In this document: piece by piece, positions 9,360 to 16,954 of the stretch | How positions within the stretch are numbered: position 1 is the stretch's first letter | How the letters are laid out: each line of letters opens with the position of its first letter | NCBI GenBank assembly: GCA_951813285.1 | Contig: OX638355.1 | Span: 2,747,136-2,811,135, forward strand | Source of the DNA: Terriglobia bacterium | GTDB lineage: Bacteria; Acidobacteriota; Terriglobia; Versatilivoradales; Versatilivoraceae | Length of the DNA: 64,000 nucleotides | Direction: 5' to 3' | Translations under genes and position numbers: made by a program | The notes under the pieces: model-generated | Seen by the model: the letters and a program-made list of their open reading frames with translations, nothing else | Databases searched by the model: none | Told to the model about the DNA's origin: nothing

Positions 9360-10694
9360 ATGGCTGACCCGGAAAAACTCAGGAAACTCGGTGAACTCGA
9401 TGAGAAGGGACTTCGAGAAGACGTTCTACTTCCCCTGTTGACGAGACTTGGTTGTAAGGCACCGACGATCTACCACGGGCCTCAGGAGCGCGGTAAAGAT
9501 ATCATTACTTACACGGACGGCCTGTTGGGTCAACGCGAGTACCTAGCGGTCATTGCAAAGGCTGTCGATCTCAGCGGGAGTGTTTCGTCTTCAACAGGTC
9601 TCAGCGCGGTCCTTCACCAAGTGCAGCAGTGCTTTGATATCCCGTATGAGGATTTGTTCGGGATGACGAAAGTATCAATAAACCGGGTCTGGATAGTCAC
9701 CTCAAAAAGAATACTCCGCGGTGCGGAAACGTCAATTTTTTCGACTTTGGAAAAAAATAACCTTGGAAAGCTGATTCGTTTTATTTCCGGGGAAAAGCTC
9801 GCCGACCTCATTGATGAGAAGTATCCGGCATTCTGGGATGAATCCCTTGAACCTGCTAATGTTCTGAGAGAACAGAAAGCGCAGCTTATCCGGTTCTGCC
9901 AAGACTTACTTAGCGCGCTAGGAGGCAACCAATCCGATATAAAAGTCACTCTCAACGAGGTCTTACACTCATACAATGCACCGAAAGTTACAATTCCATC
10001 TGACCGGACGCTGACACGCCTGACACCATACCGAGTCGAACTTGATTCAATTCCCGAGCCGTATGCGTACGACTTTCAAACGAGGAACTGCGGTTCGATT
10101 CGATCAGCTTTCTTTGAGGCAAAGCAGAAGCTTTTTTATGCAATGTTCGATCTGGAAGAAATAGTGGAGCACTATGGAGAAGTTATCGACGAGACTAACC
10201 CCAAGAAATTCCTGGATGCATTTGAAGAAAAGCTAAGCCAAGACTATCCGTTTTTCCCCAACTCCTACGGGAGAGCTGCCGATGCGAGGCAAGCAATCGA
10301 ATATCTCTATCTTGGACTTACGGAGTTCATGGCACTCCAATCAGGTCTGAGGGAAGCCGGGCGTTGGGAATGGGCGACAGCACTTGTTACTTCGGTTTCA
10401 GTGTTAGAGCCGGATATCAAGTCATTTTTGCAACACCTAGAAAAGGATGAATTTACACTATATTGGCCGGTTGACGACACCGGTTCGACACCTCTACTGC
10501 GTCTAGAATACGCGGAGCCAAGAACAAAAAACCTCACATTCATCACGAAGCACACAAGAAAGATCGAACTATTCAGGGGGACGAGTGCGCGGTCTGTTAC
10601 GAGTCGAGACATTACATGTGAGGTTCAGAGAGTGATCACGGAGTACCTGGCGGAATTGGCTCGGAAGGCTAAAGTCAAAGGAGAGGTGGTGTGA
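9360..10694 (+). CDS. PD-(D/E)XK-like nuclease domain protein (putative defence)
   Basis: About 444 residues from ATG 9360 (a GTG at 9354 is also possible). The N-terminal 110 residues fit a restriction-endonuclease-like fold: an acidic helix (LDEKGLREDVLLPLL), then HGPQERGKDI with Asp about residue 47, and YLAVIAKA, the strand carrying the catalytic Lys. This pattern is seen at the N-terminus of some NACHT or SAVED defence proteins. The remaining 330 residues are helical with no domain I can name. Base composition is clearly lower in GC than the core genes. Nuclease activity is inferred from the motif only. Confidence 0.55.
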   Translation: MADPEKLRKLGELDEKGLREDVLLPLLTRLGCKAPTIYHGPQERGKDIITYTDGLLGQREYLAVIAKAVDLSGSVSSSTGLSAVLHQVQQCFDIPYEDLFGMTKVSINRVWIVTSKRILRGAETSIFSTLEKNNLGKLIRFISGEKLADLIDEKYPAFWDESLEPANVLREQKAQLIRFCQDLLSALGGNQSDIKVTLNEVLHSYNAPKVTIPSDRTLTRLTPYRVELDSIPEPYAYDFQTRNCGSIRSAFFEAKQKLFYAMFDLEEIVEHYGEVIDETNPKKFLDAFEEKLSQDYPFFPNSYGRAADARQAIEYLYLGLTEFMALQSGLREAGRWEWATALVTSVSVLEPDIKSFLQHLEKDEFTLYWPVDDTGSTPLLRLEYAEPRTKNLTFITKHTRKIELFRGTSARSVTSRDITCEVQRVITEYLAELARKAKVKGEVV

Positions 10695-10861
10695 TGGAGG
10701 TATACGCAGCGGGGGGATGTCGTGGCAGAGCCAAACCTGGTTCCAACACCAGCACGAAGAACTTATGGAAGATTGAATTTCAACTGAGGGTCTTCCCAAA
10801 TAACTGATCCACTGAGAATGTGATTTCTCACAATCTCCCAGGAAAAGAAGGAGGGTGTCAG

Positions 10862-11030
10862 ATGAAACGCAAACGATTCTTGACTGAGCAGATCGTGGCA
10901 GCAGTGAAGAGACACGATCTGGGGGTTTCGGCGACCAGCATTGTCGGCCCACAAGTTACGCATTGCGGGGCAGACGTTTTGGCTCTGGAAGAAGCAGTAT
11001 GTCGGCCTCGGCCGCAGAGGCTCCAGGGTT
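10862..11030 (+). pseudogene. IS3-family transposase OrfA remnant (frameshifted)
   Basis: It starts MKRKRFLTEQIVAAVKRHDL-GVSATS, the usual helix-turn-helix start of IS3-family OrfA. After about 10946 the homology continues in another frame as KLRIAGQTFWLWKKQYVGLG, matching the 'S-TFYRWKKKYGG' part of OrfA. One frameshift and loss of everything after about 55 codons show that it is dead. No OrfB is present. Confidence 0.75.
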
Positions 11031-11042
11031 GATCAATCGGTT

Positions 11043-11134
11043 GACCTGTCCGCCAGTAACCGTTCGGTCAAGCCGTGGAAGAACGGTTACCGTAAGACCT
11101 GTCCACCGTAACTGTTCGGTCAAGCCGTGGAGTC
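11043..11134 (+). repeat. Two direct ~37-bp repeats with a hairpin between them
   Basis: Copy 1 (11043-11080) and copy 2 (11096-11132) share gacctgtcc, then gtaac-gttcggtcaagc, then cgtgga. Within the array gtaaccgttc (11056-11065) pairs perfectly with gaacggttac (11081-11090), giving a 10-bp stem with a 15-base loop. They follow the IS3 remnant directly and may be remains of its end or of a small nested element. Confidence 0.7.
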
Positions 11135-11220
11135 CATCCGCCATCCGTGGGAGGCGCAACGAGCAGAACCGACGAATCGACTGGGATTGCAGGCACCTCC
11201 AACCTCGTCCGGGTCCAAGC

Positions 11221-11254
11221 CATCACGGCCTGACCGAACAGTTACTGTCCACCA
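11221..11254 (-). repeat. Inverted copy of the 11043/11096 repeat
   Basis: catcacggcctgaccgaaca followed by gttactgtccacca is the reverse complement of the direct repeats upstream with a few changes. Together the three copies bracket 11043-11254, a roughly 210-bp unit with inverted ends and no open frame of note, consistent with a small non-autonomous element. Confidence 0.65.
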
Positions 11255-11371
11255 ACGTCCTGAATAGTCCAGTGGATTCCCGTTCAATTAGAGGGATATA
11301 ATGAGGGGATTACAACAGGACAAACCACAGTAAGTCTATTATAATGAGAAGTTACAAGTTTTCTATTGTAG

Positions 11372-11461
11372 TCGCCGCCTTCGCGGCTCAACTCCAACGC
11401 CGACCTTTCCATGGGCTTACGCCCACGGCTAAATGCTACCGCCGCATTCGCGGCTTACTCG
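11372..11461 (+). repeat. Dispersed repeat 'gccgcc-tcgcggctc...cccacggctaa' copy 1
   Basis: This copy contains gccgccttcgcggctc, then tttccatgggcttacgccca, cggctaaatgct, and ttcgcggct. A second copy with the same order lies at 57091-57181. It is made of short GC-rich inverted pairs (agccgcgaa and ttcgcggct), so it can fold, and it carries no open frame. Confidence 0.65.
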
Positions 11462-11493
11462 AACCCCCGGGCTTCCGCCTGGGGGTTTTCATT
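11462..11493 (+). terminator. Hairpin with T-tract
   Basis: aacccccgggc, loop ttcc, gcctgggggtt, then tttt forms an 11-bp stem (one G-T pair) and a short T-run on the plus strand. Read from the minus strand it has an A-rich lead (aaatgaaaa) and could still help end the symporter transcript that stops at 11516. No intact plus-strand gene leads into it. Confidence 0.5.
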
Positions 11494-11515
11494 TGAAGTC
11501 GTCCGCCGCACTGCC

Positions 11516-13021
11516 TCATGAGTTGGCGCTGTCGCTCCTCCCGTCGGGCAGCACCACGCTGGCCAGCCAGCCCACGGTGAAGGAGGCGATGTTTCCCAGG
11601 CCCATGATCATCCAGGGGTGCCAGGGAAAGCGCAGGCTGTCGATGAGCCCGGGCGAGGCGCCCAGCATCTCCAGGATAGTGTCGGCTCCCCCCCAAACCG
11701 AAATCGCTATTCCGGTAATCACCCCCACCCAGACGCCGCGGGTATGGGCTCTCCGGACGAACATCCCCAGCAGGAAGAGTCCCAGAATACCGCCTCCGAT
11801 GAACGAGCTCACGGTGGCGCCGAAGTAGTAGGCCCTCTCCACGCCGGCCAGCATCAACAACCCCGAGCCTATTCCCAGAACACCCCAAAAGCCGGAAGCG
11901 ATCCGCCCCAGCATAAGCTGGCGGTGGTCGCTGGCTCGGGGACGGAAGTGAAGGTAGAAGTCCCGAACGGTGATCATGGCCAGGCTGTTGATGGTGGTGT
12001 CCAGGCTGGACATGGCGGCCGCGCACATGCCGGCCAGGATCAGTCCGGTGATTCCGGGGGGAATCGTGTTCATCACGAAGAAGGGGAAGATCTGGGTCTC
12101 CTTGGATGCGATTTCGGCTGGCAGCTGGCCGGGGTGAATCTGATAGTAGGCATAGAGAAGAGAGCCGATCAGCAGGAAGAGGGTCCAGGTGGTCACGATG
12201 CTGAGCCCGCCGCACAGGAGGGCCTTTTGAGAGGAGCGGGTGCTGGAGGCGGCCAGGTAGCGCTGGGCCACGTCCTGGCTGGTGGTGTAGTAGGTGCCGT
12301 GATGGAAGAGTCCGTAGAGAACGATCACCACGATGGATGGGTGGGACAGGTCCAGGGACCAATCCACCAGCTTGAACTTGTCGGCCTCCCCGGCGACCTG
12401 GAACAGGTGAAAGGCGCCTCCGTCCGAGCCAAGGGTCAGAAACCAGAGACAGAACAGCCCCCCGCCGAACAGGGTGACCGATTGCAGCACGTCGGTCCAG
12501 ATCACCGCCTCCAGGCCTCCCAGCATGGTGTAGAGGAGGGCCAGGATGCCGCAGACAACCAGAATGGCCGCCGCGTCCCATCCCGTCATGGCGTTGAGCG
12601 CCTTGGCCATCAGGAACAGGATCATTCCATTGCGGAAAAGGTGGTAAATGACGTAGATCAACGAGGCATAGCAGCGGGTGCCATATCCGAAGCGCTGTTC
12701 CAGAAATTCATAGGCGCTCATGCGGACTCTCTGCCGGTAGTAGGGAATCACCCAGCAGGCGGCCAGAACAGCAATGACGGGGAAAATCAGGTGGGAGAGG
12801 TGGGGAATCCAGTCGCCCCCGTACCCCTGACCCGGAAAGGCCAGAAAGGTCCCGGTGCTGATGGAGGAGCCGAAAAAGGAGAAGCCCACCGCCCACCAGG
12901 GGACGGAGCGCCCTGCCAGGAAAAAGGCTTCGGTGCTGTTCTGGCGGCGGGCAAACCAGCCCCCCATGAAGATGATCAGCACCAGGTAAGCCGCCAGGAT
13001 CAACCAGTCGATTGTTGCCAT
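11516..13021 (-). CDS. Sodium:solute symporter (SSS family)
   Basis: A 501-residue polytopic protein. The N-terminus is a membrane helix followed by MGGWFARRQNSTEAFFLAGR, the typical SSS signature of the first cytoplasmic loop, and WWAVGFSFFGSSISTGTF. About 13 transmembrane segments are visible. The later motif AAAMSSLDTTINSLAMI (core helix with conserved SSLD) fits the Na+-site region of SSS transporters. The substrate is unknown. It follows a second SSS gene (13174-14865) and sits beside cyclase and Gfo/Idh/MocA genes, so it probably imports a carbohydrate or organic acid used by that locus. Confidence 0.85.
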   Translation of the reverse strand: MATIDWLILAAYLVLIIFMGGWFARRQNSTEAFFLAGRSVPWWAVGFSFFGSSISTGTFLAFPGQGYGGDWIPHLSHLIFPVIAVLAACWVIPYYRQRVRMSAYEFLEQRFGYGTRCYASLIYVIYHLFRNGMILFLMAKALNAMTGWDAAAILVVCGILALLYTMLGGLEAVIWTDVLQSVTLFGGGLFCLWFLTLGSDGGAFHLFQVAGEADKFKLVDWSLDLSHPSIVVIVLYGLFHHGTYYTTSQDVAQRYLAASSTRSSQKALLCGGLSIVTTWTLFLLIGSLLYAYYQIHPGQLPAEIASKETQIFPFFVMNTIPPGITGLILAGMCAAAMSSLDTTINSLAMITVRDFYLHFRPRASDHRQLMLGRIASGFWGVLGIGSGLLMLAGVERAYYFGATVSSFIGGGILGLFLLGMFVRRAHTRGVWVGVITGIAISVWGGADTILEMLGASPGLIDSLRFPWHPWMIMGLGNIASFTVGWLASVVLPDGRSDSANS

Positions 13022-13031
13022 GGGATGAACC

Positions 13032-13070
13032 CCACCCGGGAGCGCGGGCGTCCCGCCCGCACAATTCTTG
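13032..13070 (+). repeat. Dispersed repeat 'gggagcgcgggcgtcccgcc'
   Basis: cccgggagcgcgggcgtccc followed by gcccgcacaattctt recurs at 56705-56745, and inverted at 56831-56862. It lies directly upstream of the 501-residue symporter start, between the two SSS genes. Confidence 0.65.
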
Positions 13071-13080
13071 GCAGAGCCAT

Positions 13081-13168
13081 CCCGCTTGGTGGCCCTTCGT
13101 CGTCCTTCGTGCCCCTTCGTGGATTACTCTTTTTCTTTTTTCCTTTTGTCTTTTTTCGTTTGTTTCAG
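13081..13168 (+). repeat. Dispersed 'cccttcgt' repeat, partial copy (family R1)
   Basis: Tandem ccttcgt units (ggcccttcgtcgtccttcgt, then gccccttcgtggatt) are followed by a T-rich tract ending in tcgtttgtttcag. The same sequence occurs at 50902-51060, 57232-57390, 58411-58530 and 20572-20642. Here its T-rich end stops five bases from the stop codon of the minus-strand symporter. Confidence 0.8.
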
Positions 13169-13173
13169 GTAAG

Positions 13174-14865
13174 TCAGGACTGCATCCACCAGGAGAAAGC
13201 CAGGGCCGCCCCGATCAGGCCCAGGCACCACAGCGTTATCGACACAAAACCCCTGTAGAACCACTGAAGCCCTGCTTCCCGCCGCAATTCGATGGCGCTG
13301 GAGGGGCCGTAGATCTTGTCCCGGGCGTAGAAGCGGTAAAGCGCATGGATCTTCTCCGGGTCTGGCGCCGGCGGCGGGATGGCTTCGGTCCCGGCCATGG
13401 CGGGTAGTTGAATGCCCGCCTCGAGCAGCTTCTCATCCTGGCCCACCGGGGTGCTCAGGATGGCATAAAAGCGGTTGAGCAAGGTTTCGTCTTCCGGAGG
13501 CGTGCGAAGGCTGACCAGCCAGGTGACCAGGGCGCAAGCCAGGGTGGGGATGAAGACCGTGTACTCGAATGAGGCCTGCAGCCACACTTTGAGCCACAGG
13601 AACAGCAGGGCGCCGGTCGTCACCCCGGCCCACAGCGCCTGGCGATTGGCCCGTCTCCAGACCAGGCCGAAATAGAGCGGCACCGAGATGAAGGAAATCA
13701 GCGACCAGCCCAACTCGATGTATTGAATGATATTTTCCAGAAAGCGGGTGGTGACGTACCCCAGGAAGACGGCGATGAACCCCCAGATCCGGGCATGGGT
13801 GATGTAGAAGCGCGGCGAGCGGTCGCGGAAGAGCCGCTTGCGGTAGAGGTAGTCGACCATCAGCCCCGAGGTGGTGGTGGCGAAGGTGTCCACCGAAGAC
13901 ATCAGGGCTGCCGCGAAGCTGGCTACCAGCAGTCCCAGCACTCCGGCCGGCAGCAGCGACTTCATCAGCGTTCCCCAGGCCAGCTCCGGGTCTTCCAGGC
14001 CGGGGTAGTAGATGGCGAAGAGAATCCCGTAAAGGGCGAAGAGGATGGTGATGAGCCGCTTCCAGACGTGAGCCCAACCGCACTGGGTGCCGGTCCTCTC
14101 GTCGCGGGCAATGGCGATCCAGGTCAGAATGTTGGGCGCCACCACCGATCCCACCGCGCCGGAAAATAGCAGGGCGATCACATAGGTCCAGGGGATTTCC
14201 ACCGACTGCAGCGACCAGGTCGACTCGGGCAGAGCCGCCAGGGCCTCGTAGCCGCCGGCGGCCTTCCAGAGAAAGGGGAGCAGGCCGAAGCTCAGCACTA
14301 CCAGGCAGAGGATGCCCTGGAAGAGATCGGTGAGCAGGGAAGACATGGCGCCGCCGGTGGCCACGTAGAGGGCCACCAGGGTGCAGCAGATCAGCACGGC
14401 CGAGTCCACCGAGAGAGTGGTGGTGGCCGACAGGACCTTTCCTCCGCCGGTGATGAAGATCCCGATGAAGTTGACCGAGATGAGCAGCCCCAGGACCGAA
14501 TAGAGGGTGGCCACGCCGGGACCGAAGCGCAGCTCGAAGAATTCGGCCATGTTGAAGACGCGGGCCCGCTTGTAGACCACCGAGAAGAGATAGTACATGG
14601 GGGTGGCCAGCAATTGGGACCACCACAGCCAGATGCCGGAAAGCCCGCTTCGGTAGGCGGCGGCGCTGACCACCACGGCTTCGGCCCCGGCCAGAGCCGA
14701 GCTGAAATTGAAGAGGAAGGCCGGCAGCTTTCCCCAGCTTCCGCCGGCGATGAAGAAATCACCCAGCGAGCGGGTCTTCCTGGCTCCCAGGAAGAGGCCC
14801 AGGTAGGCCACGATACAGATGTAGACGATCAGAATGGCCCAGTCCAGAGCCTGGAGTCCCAGCAT
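13174..14865 (-). CDS. Sodium:solute symporter (SSS family)
   Basis: A 563-residue polytopic protein. It begins LQALDWAILIVYICIVAYLG and continues with GARKTRSLGDFFIAGGSWG, the SSS first-loop pattern. A core helix reads FAAALMSSVDTFATTTSGL with the conserved SSVD-T Na+-site residues. About 13 helices lie before residue 490. A soluble C-terminal tail of about 60 residues and one last helix follow, longer than many SSS proteins. It is transcribed with the smaller SSS gene downstream and the cyclase gene upstream. The substrate cannot be told from sequence. Confidence 0.85.
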   Translation of the reverse strand: MLGLQALDWAILIVYICIVAYLGLFLGARKTRSLGDFFIAGGSWGKLPAFLFNFSSALAGAEAVVVSAAAYRSGLSGIWLWWSQLLATPMYYLFSVVYKRARVFNMAEFFELRFGPGVATLYSVLGLLISVNFIGIFITGGGKVLSATTTLSVDSAVLICCTLVALYVATGGAMSSLLTDLFQGILCLVVLSFGLLPFLWKAAGGYEALAALPESTWSLQSVEIPWTYVIALLFSGAVGSVVAPNILTWIAIARDERTGTQCGWAHVWKRLITILFALYGILFAIYYPGLEDPELAWGTLMKSLLPAGVLGLLVASFAAALMSSVDTFATTTSGLMVDYLYRKRLFRDRSPRFYITHARIWGFIAVFLGYVTTRFLENIIQYIELGWSLISFISVPLYFGLVWRRANRQALWAGVTTGALLFLWLKVWLQASFEYTVFIPTLACALVTWLVSLRTPPEDETLLNRFYAILSTPVGQDEKLLEAGIQLPAMAGTEAIPPPAPDPEKIHALYRFYARDKIYGPSSAIELRREAGLQWFYRGFVSITLWCLGLIGAALAFSWWMQS

Positions 14866-14926
14866 GGCTATTTGCCTCCGTCAGGTGGATTCGACGACTC
14901 GGTCGCGGTGGGGCCGGCTTGCGGGG

Positions 14927-15607
14927 TTAGACTCCTGGAATGCCCTCCACCGCCACCACCCGGACCGGACAGGAGTCCAGGCCGTGAATGGGCAACGGGG
15001 TGAAGGTGATCATGAAGGTTTCTTCCCTGAGCTGATCGATGTTGCAAACCACCTCCAGCAGGAGAATGTCATTCCCCAGCAGCAGCTCATGGCAGGCGAT
15101 GCAGCCCTGGACGTGGTTCTCGATGGCGATGCCGTCACCCCAGCCCACGCACTTGACCTTCTTTTCCAGGAACCAGTGTCCGACTTCCTCGGACATGTCG
15201 GGCCGCTGATCGTCCGGAGAATGGACGAAAGGAGTGCTGTGAAAGGGAGAGTCCAGCAGAACCGTATCCCCCGGCCGTACCCGGCCGCGGTCGGCCATCT
15301 CCAGGTCTTCGGTCCGGATCAGTTCCCGCGGGCGGGCGGTTTCCAGGTTCAGCAGGATGCCACGTCCCAGAAAGCGCTCGATCGGAAGCTTCATGCCGTC
15401 CTTCCACTCGTCCCTGAAGTGGTAGGGAAACTCCAGGTGAGTGCCCAGGTGGGAGGTGATGTCGATATGGGCATGGTATCCGTCCACCCCCCCGATAAAA
15501 GTGTGATGGCGATGCAGCTTGCAGCGCCTCTTCTCGGTGGCGGGGTCCAGTGGCTTGGAAAGGTCGACCACTCTCAGCTTGTCAAAATCCACGATGGACT
15601 CGGTCAT
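14927..15607 (-). CDS. Cyclase-family hydrolase (kynurenine-formamidase-like fold)
   Basis: A 226-residue protein from ATG 15607 with GGAAGG upstream; the longer upstream frame is an artefact. It carries DITSHLGTHLEFPYHF, the metal-binding H-x-G-T-H-x-[DE]-x-P-x-H signature of the cyclase family (Pfam PF04199), which includes isatin hydrolase and KynB. The middle part (RVRPGDTVLLDSPF) also fits. It is likely a Mn/Zn-dependent amide or lactone hydrolase. It sits 19 bases downstream of a Gfo/Idh/MocA gene and before two symporters, so it probably works on the same small-molecule pathway. Confidence 0.8.
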   Translation of the reverse strand: MTESIVDFDKLRVVDLSKPLDPATEKRRCKLHRHHTFIGGVDGYHAHIDITSHLGTHLEFPYHFRDEWKDGMKLPIERFLGRGILLNLETARPRELIRTEDLEMADRGRVRPGDTVLLDSPFHSTPFVHSPDDQRPDMSEEVGHWFLEKKVKCVGWGDGIAIENHVQGCIACHELLLGNDILLLEVVCNIDQLREETFMITFTPLPIHGLDSCPVRVVAVEGIPGV

Positions 15608-15626
15608 GGAAGGAGCCTTCCTTTCT

Positions 15627-16859
15627 CTACCGGAACCAGTCGTAAAGCAGGCCCAGGGACCGATCCTGCAGGGGCAGGGAGACCCGGGCGCCGCCCTGGG
15701 CAGAGGACTGTTTGAGGGCGATTTCGACTTCGATGGCGGTGGCCACCCGCCGGCCGGAATTCTTGGGTTCATCCATCTCTCCGGCCAGGCACTTCATCAG
15801 GTCGTCCAGGCAGTAAACCGCCCCGTAAGGAGGAATGAACCGGGGTTCCGGCCAAGGCATCTCCACCATCTGCTTTCTGCCCGAGGGTGGCTCCACTTCT
15901 TGCATCAATTGCCAGCCGGTGCGGAAGCTGAACTGGATTTCGCCCTTGGTCCCGCTGATCCGCACCCCCGGGGCTCCCTTACGGAAGTGGACCACCTGTC
16001 CGTTCTCCGCCACCAGCATGCCCTGGCCGCCGAACTCGGTGCTGCCTCCGGGACGGCGATCCGTGTCTGCCGTGCCGCTCACCCAGGCCGGCGGACTGTC
16101 CAGAAAGTAGGACCAGTTCTGATGCTGGGCGCTGGGGCCTCTGGCTTCGATGGATCTCACCTCGCCGATGGCGTCGCCGTTCACCAGTTCCTTGGCCTTG
16201 GCGAAAGAGGGATGAGTGGTGGTGATGGCCCCGCAGCAAAGAGGGATACCCCGGTCGGCGCAGACCTTTACCATGCGGTCCGCCTCCTCCAGGGTGAAGG
16301 CCATGGGCTTCTCGGTGAAGATAGCCTTGGCTCCGGCCTCGGCAGCCTTGACCGTCAGGAAGGCCCGGCCCTTGGTGTTGGTGCAGACGGCCACGATATC
16401 CAGCGCCTCCTTTTCGTACATTTCCAGGGCGTCGGTATAGAGGGCCTTGAGGCCGTAGCGATCCCCGAAAATCTTCAGGCGGCTCACATCCCGCTCGGCT
16501 CCGGCCACCAGCTCGACCTCGGGGCGATCCCACAAGGCCTCGGCGTAGGAAGAGGGCAATCCCTCGTTGCCCGGGTGGTCGTGGTGGTGAAACTGGCGAT
16601 GGGCGTCCACTTCGGGGGTAATGCGCTTGGCGTCCTCCACCTTGTAGGCCGGATCCCACCAGGGGCCCTGGCGGTGTGAGCCGTCCCGTTTGGCGACGTC
16701 GTAGAGGACCCCCGTCCATCCCAGGCCGACCACGCCGGCCCGATACTTTGGCTTGGAGGTCTTCTTGGCCGCTACAGCGGTCGCCGCGCCCAGAGAGAGA
16801 CCGGCCCCGGAGGCAGCCCCCAGGGTCAGGGCAGACCTCATGAAGTCGCGTCGAATCAT
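15627..16859 (-). CDS. Secreted Gfo/Idh/MocA-family oxidoreductase (tandem copy 1)
   Basis: 410 residues from ATG 16859 with aggaggacaac upstream. The N-terminus IRRDFMRSALTLGAASG is a twin-arginine-type signal, so export is expected. The NAD(P)-binding motif is GLGWTG (45-50), and the catalytic region has TEKPMAFTL with the family EKP at 183-185. An insert with a His-rich stretch (FHHHDHPG) lies at about 90-97. The C-terminal half is the usual alpha/beta domain. It is paralogous to the next gene, with the same length. Likely role: oxidation or reduction of a sugar or cyclitol outside the cytoplasm. Confidence 0.85.
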   Translation of the reverse strand: MIRRDFMRSALTLGAASGAGLSLGAATAVAAKKTSKPKYRAGVVGLGWTGVLYDVAKRDGSHRQGPWWDPAYKVEDAKRITPEVDAHRQFHHHDHPGNEGLPSSYAEALWDRPEVELVAGAERDVSRLKIFGDRYGLKALYTDALEMYEKEALDIVAVCTNTKGRAFLTVKAAEAGAKAIFTEKPMAFTLEEADRMVKVCADRGIPLCCGAITTTHPSFAKAKELVNGDAIGEVRSIEARGPSAQHQNWSYFLDSPPAWVSGTADTDRRPGGSTEFGGQGMLVAENGQVVHFRKGAPGVRISGTKGEIQFSFRTGWQLMQEVEPPSGRKQMVEMPWPEPRFIPPYGAVYCLDDLMKCLAGEMDEPKNSGRRVATAIEVEIALKQSSAQGGARVSLPLQDRSLGLLYDWFR

Positions 16860-16954
16860 GGTTGTCCTCCTTTGTTCCCGGTCGATTGCTCTCCCAGGCG
16901 AATGTCGGGAATGGGTACAATCGGTGTCCTGCCTCAGAAACCCGCTTTGCAGAA

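Noticed and set aside
11043-11254. CRISPR array
   Set aside because: Only two direct copies and one inverted copy are present, spacers are not regular, and no cas gene is near.
11618-13258. 546-codon plus-strand open frame opposite the SSS symporter
   Set aside because: It is antisense to a clear 13-helix symporter, has low complexity (Gln/Gly/His-rich) and no domain. It is a GC-driven shadow frame.
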